From Nematostella vectensis (lineage: Eukaryota; Cnidaria; Anthozoa; Actiniaria; Edwardsiidae), in NCBI RefSeq assembly GCF_932526225.1, contig NC_064038.1, positions 3,720,001 to 3,784,000 of the forward strand: a stretch of DNA of 64,000 nt, given 5' to 3'. Of this stretch, positions 1-11,900 are shown one piece after another. Both the position numbers and the translations under genes were made by a program. Numbering within the stretch: the first letter of the stretch is position 1; the number at the start of each line of letters is the position of its first letter. The notes under the pieces are model-generated. The model worked only from the letters and a program-made list of their open reading frames with translations, was not told where the DNA came from and searched no databases.

Positions 1-345
1 ACCTAAAAGTTAGCGCACGCCATTCACACACGCGCACGCTTTGACGGAAATGAAGGTATGACCTAAAAGTTAACGCACGCCATTCACACACGCGCACGCT
101 TTGACGGAAATGAAGGTTTGACCTAAAACTTTGCGCACGCCATTCACACACGCGCACGCTTTGACGGAAATGAAGGTATGACGGAAATGAAGGTATGACC
201 TAAAAGTTAGCGCATGCCATTCACACACGCGCACGCTTTGACGGAAATGAAGGTATGACCTAAAAGTTAGCGCACGCAATTCACACACGCGCACGCTTTG
301 ACGAAAATGAAGGTTTGACCTAAAACATAGCGCACGCAATTTACA
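1..345. repeat. 60-bp tandem repeat at left edge
   Basis: About five units of 60 bp containing cattcacacacgcgcacgct and gacggaaatgaaggtatg. Units begin at 1, 61, 121, 198 and 258, with a 17-bp partial duplication at 181-197 and a degraded last copy near 318. The array may continue upstream of the window. The minus-strand reading frame across it is only the repeat translated. Confidence 0.9.
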
Positions 346-670
346 CAGCCCTAATGATGTGGCTTAGTTGTGTGGCTTTATCGGTTCCACCCCGCGCCAA
401 GTAAGTAAAAACGTTTTCTATAAAATCATCACGCCCCCACTCTAGGGGGTTACTATATGGAGTAAACAAATAATTTGTAACTTTGTAAGTTTTATTGCCA
501 AGTTTTGGGAAAATTTATAGTGCTTTTTTTTCTCCCTGGAACTGGGCTCGTCGAATTTCCCCGTCAATTTGCAGCTATTGATTATTAAGGGAAAGCAGCA
601 AACGTTTTTTTCATCATGAAGGGGGATTGCTTAGGACATATATTACTCAGCATTTGACCACTTCTTCCAG

Positions 671-2339
671 CTTCTCCGCATTGGTTCATTCGGCGCGCTC
701 CTCGTACCTGTGTGGAAAGAATACCAAAACTACAAGAACTACGAGGCGACCAGGACCACCCTGGACCTTACGAGCCCCATATACATAGGGGGCGTCCCAG
801 AGCATGTCAAAATTCATCCACAGGTAACCCGACGTTTCGGGTTTAGTGGGCATTTCCAGAAGGTTGCCCTTGGGTCGACGATTATGGAGGAAAAAGTGTT
901 TGACTTAAAAAATCCCATGATGCAGTCTGGGATTGGAAAGAGGTATAGCAACGTAGAGCAGGGTTTCAGGATGAATGGGTCTACTTGGGTAAAGTTCGGT
1001 AAGTGATTGATTTATGGAAAGAAAAATGATTATCCTTTCTTTCAAAGGGTGCAGATCAGTCATTCATCAGCCACATCTTTGTTATTGTTTATACTCAGAA
1101 ATATGTAGTCTGTTTTTATGAAAAGTATCCAAACCGATAATGGGTGCCGTGCTATAAATGGATTAATTGACGTCGATATTTTGCTCTTCCTGTACTGGGT
1201 TACACAATGCACCCATAAAGCCGGCGTCTAATTCAAACGACTATACAGCATGATATAGTTAATCAAGTATCAGTCTTCGACTGTGGATAAACTGTGGTTT
1301 AAACAATAACAGAGAGATTCCAACCCGGATCCTTAATCCTCTGGCTTCAAACGTCCTTGTCACGAAGCTATCTCGGCTCTCCTGTTGCAAAATGACCTAA
1401 TCATCTTCTTATATTTATGAGTATCAATAATATTGTCTTTTTACCACCCTGATGCTTTATGGAAATGGCTGTTGATGCAGTAGCTTTTACTACAATGCTA
1501 AACAGGATGACATTGTTCCATTTCAGATGATGTTGCCGCAAATACGAGCTTCTCAATACAGCTGCAATTCCGTACATGGTCACGTGACGGTACCATTTTC
1601 TATCTCCATAACAACACACAGGGTAGGCAAAAAGATCCATTTATTTTTCGATTATTCTTCCGGCGTAGGTACGCCTACCTTTGTATGGCAGCTGGCAAAG
1701 ACTTCAGAATTTGCTAACTTGCTTTGTGTTATTTTATTTCTAAACTTGCAAGGCGGCGATTCAAGCTTCCTCAAGCTACAACAGTCCAGCGGTCAGCTTA
1801 ATTTAACGGTTAGCGGCGCAAACGTTAACACGCGCAATGCATTGTGGTCAGACCCAGCCCGGGGCAACGCGACCACGTCATCTCACTTGCTTTGCAACAT
1901 GGATTGGCACGACATTCAGATTACCCGGCATGCCTTCCACCTGAATATGACAGTCGATGGGAAGTATACTACGTCACTTGACCTCGATGGTGATAGAAGA
2001 ATCGCGGGCTCACTTTACATTGGTGGAGAACCCGGTAATAATATGGATAGTATTTTTTATTCGAATTAAGAATGATAGACTTTTGTTGCGCAGTTGTTTT
2101 TGTTTTTGACCTTTTAGCTTGTAGATATCTTTATTTGCTAAAAAAAGCTAAATTAATCTGGCCATGTGAAATTACTTACACAGTTTCCGTGTATTTTAGG
2201 TGGAATGAGAGAAGACGGTTCCAACCCAGGCTTTATCGGATGCATCCGTAACATCTACGTGAACGGCCAGAGGTTTGATGCGTCACGTACTTCCGGCGGA
2301 AATGCCTCATATGGATGCACTACGCGCGCGCAGGGATGA
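671..2339 (+). CDS. Laminin alpha-like protein, C-terminal laminin G domains (3' part of gene)
   Basis: Four exons: about 671-998, 1527-1622, 1753-2034 and 2200-2339 (TGA at 2337). All three introns are phase 1 with GT-AG ends. The first exon ends one laminin G (LG) domain (SPIYIGGVPE, then GFSGHFQKVALG). The rest encode a full LG domain: a first strand (SFSIQLQFRTWSRDGTIFY), a core (GGDSSFLKLQQSSGQLNLTV), LLCNMDWHDIQI, LYIGGEP and the closing GFIGCIRNIYVNGQRFD, with the two cysteines that close LG domains. Two final LG modules with no membrane segment fit the LG4-LG5 end of a laminin alpha chain, which binds dystroglycan and integrins in basement membrane. Perlecan or agrin-like proteins are the alternative. 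The 5' boundary rests on a polypyrimidine acceptor before 671 and is the weakest point; the gene continues upstream of the window. Confidence 0.8.
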
Positions 2340-4058
2340 ACGCATGGATATAATGCAAATATTGACCAGATGACGAATATGTTAGACTGTTAATATTTTT
2401 AAATGAAAGTAAAATCCGCAGACCGTTTAGCTAGAGAAATCTAAGAACTTTTTCGAGTAGAACAAACTTTGTTTGAACTTTTTTCATTGTCCAAAGATGT
2501 AAACAAAGAGATATTTCCATCATTTTTATTTCACAAAACCTTTTTCGTGTTATAATATAATTGCACGAAGTTTTGATGATCGCCAATTTGCGAAAGTCAG
2601 GTTGCGCAAAAAATATTATTGTGTATAATGAGGTAGCTATACAATTAAACAAACAGTTATTGAATAATTAAAAGTTTAATTATTTGCATTGTCATAGATC
2701 ATGACTAACATAGTTTATTGATTTTTAATTTTGGACAACTCATATGTACTTAGAAGTTTCCCCCAATACCCTCCCCCCTCCCGCTCTTGCTGAAAACGTC
2801 GAATCAAACAAATCGCTACATAAATTATCATTATCAACCTTCGGCCTCGGTTGAGAGTAAGTACGCAGCAGCTTTGTCTCCTATTATCTTTGTTCTACAA
2901 AGGAGTTCTTTTGTCTCTATTCTTCTCGTTCTTTGTGTCGAGGTGCGGATATTGTTCATTTGCCCAATCAAATTGCAGCTTGTAACAGCTGTTTATTGAC
3001 CCTCGGTTGAGGTACAAAATTGCTAAGAAACCTCTGAAGTTTGATTTCTTGTAGCTGATAGAGTACTAGAAAGCAAAAAAGGTTAACCCTAAATAATAAA
3101 ATTCTTATCTAGAGTTTCTGAACTGATAACCCGAAAATGGATATCTATGTATTAAAATCCTTCTTTAGACTACCTTGCGACGGAGAAGTCATTAAGTTGA
3201 ATTTTGATAACATGATTTTAAATCTTCGTCCATGGCGCTTTCATTTAATACGTCTAATTAAAGTCCTGAGTTAATGATATGTGTAAAAACACGAACAATG
3301 CAGTTACACTGCAGCTGTATTTATACCAATTCAAATAAAGTATCAATCATTTTGACTCCATATGACTTGGCATATCTTTTCAAAATAGAGATGTTAGTCA
3401 GCCACGCCTTTCATATTATTGATATTCAATTTTACACCACAATTCTGCAATTAAAACAACAACAAACCAACTGAAAACACAAATTTATACCTCATTCAAA
3501 AAAAGTGGATCAATAAGATCCCAACAGACCCCAAAAATAAGCCAATGAAATTGAAATTAGACCCGAGCGAAGTAAATATCAAATTCTCGAGAGAGATCTT
3601 ATCGTTGTAAATAATATAGGCAAACTTCGGACACGTTCCCAAGATTGGCTGAGGGGGTACGCAGTTATAGATATCATATGGAAAAAGCATGTTATTTGAA
3701 GATTCCTTAATAATAAATGACACATTTTTTGGCCGCCAAGGGGGGGTGCGCGCAACCTGCACACCCCCCTGTGTACTCGCCTGAACTAAGGAAAACAGTA
3801 TCTTTGCCAGTTTTTGCAAACTAACATGGCTGAGTGGCTAATTGGTATAACTAGAAAGATAGGCAAACTGTAGAAAAACAGTAGCAGGCCGTAGCAGGGG
3901 GTGGGGCACTGGGGGCCAAGGAAATGAACAGTAGGGGGGTGGCTTTGCTCCCCCCCCCAATATTTTCCTAATGTTTCTTTACTGCGCCCCCCAATCTGCC
4001 GTGGCCTGCCACGGGTCTGGAAAACTAGGTCGTATGCTTAGTTGTGGTGTAGTCAAGA
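2340..4058. other. No recognised gene; laminin 3' flank
   Basis: AT-rich sequence after the laminin stop. Short open frames here (for example at 2431-2652 and 3496-3819) show no domain, codon pattern or splice context I can support. Around 3880-4015 there is a G-rich/C-rich dispersed repeat (gtagcagggggtggg, ccccaatattttcct) that is echoed at 11245-11400 in an FKBP8 intron. Confidence 0.6.
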
Positions 4059-4142
4059 TATAAATCAACACAAGGTTGAAAAAGTATGTTGAACGCCTCT
4101 GTGAGTAAATAACACACTTATTCAACCTTGTGTTGATTTATA
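4059..4142. repeat. 22-bp perfect inverted repeat downstream of GPCR
   Basis: Arm 4059-4080 (starts tataaatcaacacaagg) is the exact reverse complement of 4121-4142, with a 40-bp loop. It sits 22 bp after the 3' end of the GPCR coding region, so it would lie in the 3' UTR. It could be a hairpin in the mRNA or a small foldback element. Confidence 0.85.
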
Positions 4143-4164
4143 GCTTGCCATGGAGTGGGCCTTC

Positions 4165-5232
4165 CTACTCTTGACTCACTGACGATAATTTTCTGCTCAA
4201 AAGCGCAGGCAAAACTCGAATGATCGCAATACGAATGTGCTTAATTCTGTAGCAATATAGTATAGGATTCAAGGAAGAATTTATGAATGCAATTCCGCGA
4301 ACAACTAGGTCGGCATTCATAAGGACTTCTTCATCTTCGACATCTAGTGAAGGGTTTTTAAAAAGAACAAAAAACTGAAGGTACCCTTGGAACACGATAT
4401 AAGGCAAAATTGACAAAACGAACAGGAAAAAGATGTACAAGACATCGAGGGAAGATCTCCGCCTGCGCAGCATTGCCATGGTTTCTTCATTCGCTTGTGT
4501 CGGATAATGGATGGAGATCTGAGCACGATGCCGACGCACTATTCTGTAGATTTTAAAGTTGAGTATAAAGAGGATTACGAAATCAGCGCCGAAATAGCTA
4601 ATCATGATGTAGGAGACCTCAGTGTCATCTATCGGTAGGGCAACCATGATGGCCATAAAGAACCATATTATGACTAGAACCAAGGAGACGCGTCGAATTG
4701 TCACCAAAGAAGGGTAACGCAAATGGAGCGTCAAGGCAATTAATCTTTCAGCACTCACTGCAAGAATCGTCAGCGTAGACACCCCTACAAAGAATCCGGT
4801 TATAAATGAATTCGCTTGACCGGGATCACTAATAACATTCTTTAAGCCTGACAAAAATAACAGTCCGTTGAAGAAAAAACCAAATATTCCGACCCCAAGA
4901 TCAGATAGAGCCAATCCGCATAAGATAACATAACCGGGGATGCGCAAAGACGGGGTCTTGAAAATTGCTATGATGACCAGTGTGTTAGCTATCACAGTAG
5001 GTAACGCAAGTATAAAGTAGGCTACGCCAAACGGGATAGTGATAGCTTCGTTTAAGCTTCGTTCTTGAGTATTTCTCATCGCTGAAAAGTGTTTTTTTTT
5101 CCTGTTGTAGAAACGGTTCGATCGCCTGGATTTACTCTTTCGTTCCTGTTTTTTTACATTTGGAAAACCATTCCATTTCTTGCGAGAAGTTGTAGAAATC
5201 GACGTTTTTTTAGCCCAAATGCAAATGGTCAA
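4165..5232 (-). CDS. Rhodopsin-class (class A) G protein-coupled receptor, intronless
   Basis: Open frame of 355 codons with seven hydrophobic segments. TM1 contains IANTLVIIAIF with the conserved Asn, and TM2 contains GLALSDLGVGIFG with the conserved Asp. The TM3 end is SAERLIAL, an ERL in place of DRY. TM7 contains NSSLNPILYCY, the NPxxY motif, followed by a basic helix 8. Oddities: no cysteine at the usual start of TM3, a very short second extracellular loop, and no CWxP in TM6 (FVLSILPY instead). The first 51 residues are very Lys/Arg/Ser-rich; the Met at 5079 (MRNTQERSL) gives a more normal N-terminus and may be the real start. Intronless class A receptors of this kind form large lineage-specific families in cnidarians. 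I cannot name a ligand. Confidence 0.85.
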   Translation of the reverse strand: MTICIWAKKTSISTTSRKKWNGFPNVKKQERKSKSRRSNRFYNRKKKHFSAMRNTQERSLNEAITIPFGVAYFILALPTVIANTLVIIAIFKTPSLRIPGYVILCGLALSDLGVGIFGFFFNGLLFLSGLKNVISDPGQANSFITGFFVGVSTLTILAVSAERLIALTLHLRYPSLVTIRRVSLVLVIIWFFMAIMVALPIDDTEVSYIMISYFGADFVILFILNFKIYRIVRRHRAQISIHYPTQANEETMAMLRRRRSSLDVLYIFFLFVLSILPYIVFQGYLQFFVLFKNPSLDVEDEEVLMNADLVVRGIAFINSSLNPILYCYRIKHIRIAIIRVLPALLSRKLSSVSQE

Positions 5233-7168
5233 CAGAAAGAAACTTGCCGGTGTAGAACACTAGTTCAGTTCGCAACTGAAAAACGTTTATCAAATAAAGT
5301 CACAGTATAAGGTCCCTGCTGCTGGCCCTACTACGGTGTTTGCACTTTCCGTGGCCAGCTGCGTTATCTCCCTTTTTCCTCGATTGAGAATGGCCATCGA
5401 TCAAATCATCTGTTAAAAAAAACTTCTGCTTCGCTTGTTGATACCCTGATATTTAGCAAAAAAAATTAAAAATCCTTTGAAACAAATCACCAACATGATA
5501 TCAACGCGTAGGATTTTGATATTAAAATTGTACAACCAATTTTAATTAAAAATTGGCGGTGATAGCTTTGCAATACTATTTAGATTTCAGGTCTATAAAG
5601 ATTGGAATTTATGAATTATTGATGTATTCATCAAATAGGTCATATCAAATAGAATTTATATTAAATTTTCCTACTATGGTGCAACGGACAGATCTTTTGA
5701 TATATTTACCAAGGGTGAACATTGAATTAAATAATGAATTATTATGCCTTGCTCGGTTTGAACTCAAATAACAAAGATGTTATTTGACTTAGGCCTAGAT
5801 TTAGCGGCGTACCATCACCTCTTTAGAAAAGTTCGACAGATAATGCGACGCTAGCACGCCGTTAATTGCGAACGAAATTAAATTTAACCCATTTATTATT
5901 GTATACTTTTGAGAAAAATTGTGAAAAACAGACTGAAAACAAAACCTTCCCCCCCACCCTATTTCAAGTTTCACACTACTAGTTAAAGGTAATTCCCTTG
6001 AAATGCACTGCGCACCACTTCTGCGCATAGTGGCGCGCGCTGTTTGTTCGAATTGTCCGGTATTAAGTGCGCGGGCGCCACAGTTGTACAAGAAAACAAA
6101 GCAAAAGGCGCACGTTTTTACTTAAAATCGGTTACCCCCATTGTGTATTTGCCCAAATTGTTAAATATATACGGAAAAATGATATACTGAAAGAAGAAAA
6201 AAAGTTGGCTTGTAGAAGTTTGTTTATTTTCTCTTAAAAGCCGTAAAATACTTCAAAATGGCGCTTTTTACCGTATAAAAAAGTGGCGAAAACAGTGTCT
6301 TAGTGCGATCTCTTAAATGTTATTTGATTTGAACGTTAGCTACTACGGGTTATTGTTTGGGAGATCGGATTTTGGTAGCCCGACAAACAGAACTTAATTT
6401 TCTAAAGACTATAGGCACTCTTTTTGAAAACTAAAAGTTGGGATTTTTCCTCGCGCGATCAATAAAAACGTGTCAAATCTACGCCCCTCTGTTGTGAAAA
6501 CGAGGTCGGTACCCCCATTTTTTTATTACATTTTTTGAAAGCCCTTAACTTCAATATTATTTATGCCAAGTTTAAAAAATTCTGGGTTGTAGAACTATGT
6601 CAAGGGAATTACATTAATTAAGTTCAGCTACCGTTGACCAAAAAGGCGGTAAGCCTTTTACAGCCTGTTGCTTACAACAGTTTCTTGCTTGCATATCTAG
6701 CTAGCCTCGAGCTTTTCAGGCAAAAGAAAAACAAAAAGTCAGTATTCTGAAATTCTTTACGCCCTTTACACCCTAGCGGCTCAGGTCAGCAGAGCAGCGC
6801 TTAAAAACAAGCGAAAAATATCACTCCGGAAAGTAACTCGAGACTAGTGAGCGCAATGAGCCATTGGAAGGTTTGGGAAAAGAGAAGAGTCAACCAAGCT
6901 CTCTTGCGCGCTTAGTCCGGTCACACTAGTAAGCGTCTGCGTACGAAGCAGAGGCTTGTTTTAGTTAAACAAATTACAAATGCATCTTTTTGAAATGCTG
7001 GTTTGCAATAAATGCTTGTTATCAAACCAAAAGTAAACAGCTAGAATTCCCAGAACACCGACGGGCTGATTTGGTTGCGCACAACCTTTGTGGTGTGTAG
7101 CTAGAAGCACGTAATTTAATACTTACCCGAAATTCCACCAAATTAGCCAATACCGCGCGTGACTCGAT
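5233..7168. other. No recognised gene
   Basis: About 1.9 kb between the GPCR and the 81-bp repeat. It contains only short AT-rich open frames with no recognisable domain or paired splice signals. The GPCR promoter should lie in the first few hundred bases. Confidence 0.6.
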
Positions 7169-7497
7169 GAGACCGAATATGATGCAGGGTCGGGTCTAGC
7201 TTTTCGCTAAAGGGGGGGTTTGGCTCAGTGACAAAGGGGGGAGGGGGTGAGACCGAATGTGATGCAGGGTCGGCATCTAGCTTTTCGCTAAAGGGGGGGG
7301 TTTGGCTCAGTGACAAAGGGGGGAGGGGGTGAGACCGAATGTGATGCAGGGTCGGCATCTAGCTTTTCGCTAAAGGGGGGGGGGGTTGGCTCAGTGACAA
7401 AGGGGGGAGGGGGTGAGACCGAATGTGATGCAGGGTCGGCATCTAGCTTTTCGCTAAAGGGGGGGTTTGGCTCAGTGACAAAGGGGGGAGGGGTGAC
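7169..7497. repeat. Tandem repeat, about 81-bp unit, 4 copies
   Basis: Unit contains gagaccgaatgtgatgcagg, ctagcttttcgctaaa, a G-tract of variable length, ggctcagtgacaaagg and ggagggggt. Copies begin near 7169, 7249, 7331 and 7414. Length differences come from the G-run. The open frames on both strands here are repeat translations rather than genes. Confidence 0.9.
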
Positions 7498-7734
7498 TTT
7501 TTTTGTTACATATGGCTTTCTGGCAGCCAAATCGAAGGGGAGGTTTAATCCCTTTAAACCCTCCCCTAGATTCGCTCTACTTTATGAATTCGAAGCTCTA
7601 CTTTACGAATTATCTCCCAAAAGGCTTCTATTCAAAATAAAAATACAGCATTTACAGAGATAGAGCTCTGCACAACAGGAAGTGCAAGCAAGGGCGTAGC
7701 CTGGATCTTTAAAAGAATGGGGCCCAAAAGGCTG

Positions 7735-7901
7735 TAGCCTGCTTGCAGGCGGTACTCGGTGTTGTTATCGCAGAAAACCCTTTCTCGAGCGTTGCGCTCG
7801 CCCCAGGAACCACGCGGCTTAGAATGCAAGATGGCGCTCGATCATCGAACGGAGAGGGTTTTCCGCGATGATAACACCGAGTACCGCCTGCAAGCAGGCT
7901 A
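7735..7901. mobile_element. MITE with about 57-bp terminal inverted repeats and 9-bp target duplication
   Basis: The 167-bp element begins TAGCCTGCTTGCAGGC and ends with its reverse complement. The arms are about 57 bp and imperfect. It is flanked on both sides by aaaaggctg (7726-7734 and 7902-7910), a 9-bp target site duplication. A duplication of this length fits Mutator-like transposases, but the family assignment is inference. It has no coding capacity. Confidence 0.85.
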
Positions 7902-7910
7902 AAAAGGCTG

Positions 7911-8938
7911 TTAAAAGACATATTCTCCTTTATCTTAAATAATGTATCATACATTTACTGTATTTTTGGCTGTTGGAAGGGGGGGGGCTGGCCCCCCTGG
8001 CTACGCTCTTAAAAAGATTTTATTTTTTGTGCTACTTTATAATTTTATACGCCCGATTTGAAATTTACATCGTATTCTTTCGACACTAGCAATAGTAGCT
8101 ACTGTAAATGACCTTTTTACCTTACATATTTGATGCAAAAAGTGGTTGCAGCTGTTTGCGTAATAATTCTTATGGGCCTGGGTCAAGTCGTTCAGGAACA
8201 CTTCTACATCAGACCTATGTGAACCAGGCAATATAAAAACCGATAAGAAATAACAGTGTTTGTTAGAGTGGTTTTCAAAGTCCCGTGCAACAAAATAATG
8301 TAATTGTAGAAGTGTAATAGTCAGGATAGAAGAAAATACAACAAAGACAATACAGTGTATTAGTACCAAATAAACTAAAAAGTATTTCGCGGGTTTTTGA
8401 AAACCATTCTATTACAATATGCCTTCTTGTTGTGATTTTTAATGTCTTAAACGTTGCTGATATTAAAAAACGTATTTATACGTAAAAATCACAACACTAG
8501 AAGTTATATTGTAAGTTTATATTTAATTTTGTCGATATTCGGAGAATTTCATCCAATACCACCCAATACAAGATAATTTAATTTGAGCGGGAAAGCTAGG
8601 CTTTGAAACGTCTGTGTTGGTTAACAGCCAAACAATTGCATTTTTTTAAAACTTTCTGTTCATTTTACAGTTATGCCAAAGCTCAAATTCAATCATCTGG
8701 AATTCAGCCCAGGCGCTTAGCTAGCGGGTCTCAAGGGGGGCATGCACCCTTTGCCAAAAAGCAGTCATTTCTTATCGATAAAACGTCAAATACTTTCCTA
8801 TCTATATGACATCTGTGCTTGTGCAGCCCCCTCAGCCAGTTCTGGCTATGCGCCTGGCTTAGGCGTCTAAGCAGTGTGTACCTCTACCACACACATAATA
8901 ATTCTCCTATTAAAAGTTTAGAAAGCGCCTGTACATGA
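7911..8938. other. FKBP8 3' flank, likely including its 3' UTR
   Basis: The sequence downstream of the FKBP8 stop codon (8939, minus strand) should hold its 3' UTR. I see no further gene. Open frames at 8037-8369 and 8603-8809 lack support. Confidence 0.5.
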
Positions 8939-11900
8939 TTAATGTCTGGCAAAGTAGATAGCGGCCAGGATTCCGCTCAATGCAGCGACAGTCGCCCCCA
9001 GCACCAAGGACCAGGCCATCAACTGAAACAGAAAGAATAGCAATTGAGTATGCACACATAAATCAAAGTTTGTATTGTTATCAGTATTGCTTGGTTTACA
9101 ATTATGAATGTACCCTTTCTTTTTTTTTGTTGGCCTGATGACATTTACAGGTTCTGCTATAAAAGACCAACACCAACAGTGTTAGCGGTTTCATGTGTCC
9201 CTGTGTTGTTGTAGCGATCTGTATCCTACCAAACTCTGAACCTTGTGAGATAATAATCTTTAAAGGCATAATCCACAATTTTATACCTGTTACAATTTAT
9301 GCAAATATTTTTAATTCACTCCCTTCCCTGCGACCAACCAAGCGACAGTGGCTGCTGCACTATAGAATATCCAAATTTTTAAGCTTTTTTTCTTCATAAT
9401 ACATTATATATCCATTGATATATCAAATTCTGTTTTACAAGAAACAAGTTTTTAAAGAAATTCAAAGTACATAAGTGACAGTTAATCATTACAGAGGAGG
9501 TGGCAGAGTCAACATTTTATTTAAACCCACAATTAATTTCGGTCCCGTCACTGATATCTCAGGACACCCCTTTGTATATATCTGCATAACTCCAGCCTAC
9601 TCATTACCCCTCTGCTATCTTTGGATTCTTCCGTCTTCCCCATGCCCCCAACCATTCTCTGGTACATGCTGCGCTCTTTCTCGTCCTGGATGGACTTTCT
9701 TTTACGTAGACTTCGTAGCTCTGCCCTGATGGTCTTGTTGTTGGGGTCCAGTTGATTTGCTTTCTTTATAAGTGGGAGGGCCTCGGATAGCTCACCCTTT
9801 GAAGCAAGAACCTAAACAAGAGAAAAGAAAAGTCATTGCTTTATTTGGAATGGCGAAAGCATGACCAGTAAGACCTTGTTTCCAGTGTCTAGTCGAACTG
9901 AGAGAGGCAAACCCAGCTAAAACATGCCAAGACTTTGTTTATACTGACCGTTTTAATATACAATGTATAATTACATTGTTCATGGATAGAACTGTTTATT
10001 GTTTACTGGTCAAGCTTAAAAACTGCATACAGGGTTTTTAAGAGGGATTGAGTAAATTATAATATTGCAGCCTTTTTTCAATGCATGTATCTATATGACA
10101 TAGGCAGGGGCCTGTTTCATTTTCTTGAAAGGTTGAAAACTTGCATTGAATAATATTTCCCATGCATTTTGGAAAATTGCATACAATTTGACTTTCTCGA
10201 CTACATCAAAGCGGTCCAGAAAATAATGTGATATAAAATGAGTAAGTCAAGAACATCCCCATTTTAGGAAAATAATAGGCAACTCCTCTTCTATACTGAC
10301 CTTTCCTTTTCTAAACAAGGCCTTGACATTGTCTGGATCAATCTGTAGGACTTGCATGCATGAGATTAGGGCAGCATTGTAGGCCTCAATCTATAGATAA
10401 AAAATAAAATTGAGAAGCCAATAAAACTAAAGAGTAAAGTCTGTGACTATAAGCACAGATAGGGTGGGTCATGTCTGGAAAAAAATAAAAGAAGAAATAC
10501 AGCAGGAAATTGAGGAGAACTGACAGCAGCAACTATTGCTCGGATGAAGTTAACACTGAAAATTAAGAGTACATTATGTAAAGAATCTGAAATTTTCTTA
10601 ATGAATTTAAATTTTCACAACTAAATTCTTTAAACTAACCTTGAAACTAAAAAGCCAAATTAAAATATGATTAAGATCAACCCCCAAATGTCTCCTTATT
10701 ATACTAACCTTGAGTTGTGCAGCCGCAAGGTTATTCCAGCACTTTACTTTGACACTTTGAACATTCTATGGAACAAATTGGTGACGGAGATAAGTTAGAC
10801 CATTATCCACAAGTATATTCTGTATATTAGTATATTCGGCTGGCCTGAAGGCAAGCGTGGCATCCAACCGAAAAGCATGGAGAGATGCTGTAAAGAACCT
10901 GTGCGACCCCGATGTGAACCTCCATGCCGCGTCACACCTGCCAATAGGTGGACACTGACGTAAATGGATAGTGAGTGAGTGCGTGATTCTATGTACAGAT
11001 TCTGCAAAGTTTCTTTTATTGTGTAGTCAAATAATTGGGGGGATTTGGGATCTCAAGAATTGGGGAGGAGTGGGAGATTTCCTGTAAAATCACGCAGACT
11101 GGTCATGGAAGCAAAATCACCAAAATCATAAGAAATAAAATAACATGCAGTATTACTAATACATTTCACATGTTGCCACAACGCTCTTGCTTGATAGGCA
11201 GATGCCTACAAGTGGTTATTGTTGACTAACCTCAGATGACTAGCAGGGGGTGGGTCACAGGGGGCATTTCCCCTCACCCCCCCCCAATATTTTCAAAAAT
11301 TATAAGGGAATGACGAGTAGGTGCTGTGCCCCTAATATTTTCTTAATATTCTTGTTTTTGTGTTGTAACCTGCTGTAAGGCATGTTGCAGCACTGATCAG
11401 TGAATACAGAACACTAACCTCAGAGGTAGAAGGTGATAAATATTTGAGTGCTCTAAAATAGAAATCAAAAGTTAAACATCATGGGATAAAAAGTAAATAA
11501 AGAGACGTAATCGGCTAATGGTAAATAAAATAACTATCAACTGATTTGGGAAAACAATCAATCAATAGTTTACGTGATACTATAAGAGAGCAGAATACCA
11601 TATAGATAAACACTTGTAGCTTTTCTAGGATTCACTTACTTTTATGTTTAAGAATTCACTGACCTCTGATAGCTATTGATGGCGGCAGAGTAGTCACCCT
11701 GGGTGTATAATTCATTGCCCAACTCCCTCTTTTTGTCACTAAAAGTGGAGAAGAAATATTATCTAAGATTATCCAGTTTTCTGGTTGGACCTTTTTTTTA
11801 CTAATGACACCTGAGACCAAACAAAAAGTTCCCTGAGGTGTGGCAAATGGTGAATGAGACATTAGTACAGTGTAATGCTTTATATTGTTTTCAACAAGGA

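Noticed and set aside
1623-1752. Read-through laminin frame covering 1527-2069 as one exon
   Set aside because: The 1527-1622 segment gives a proper laminin G strand only in a different frame. The 130-bp stretch 1623-1752 has GT-AG ends and restores both phases, so it is an intron.
3825-3860. tRNA gene or tRNA-derived SINE (atggctgagtggctaattgg)
   Set aside because: It resembles an A box, but there is no matching B box within 100 bp and no acceptor stem or anticodon arm.
7143-7663. Gly- or Pro-rich proteins on both strands
   Set aside because: They arise from the 81-bp repeat with its G-runs.
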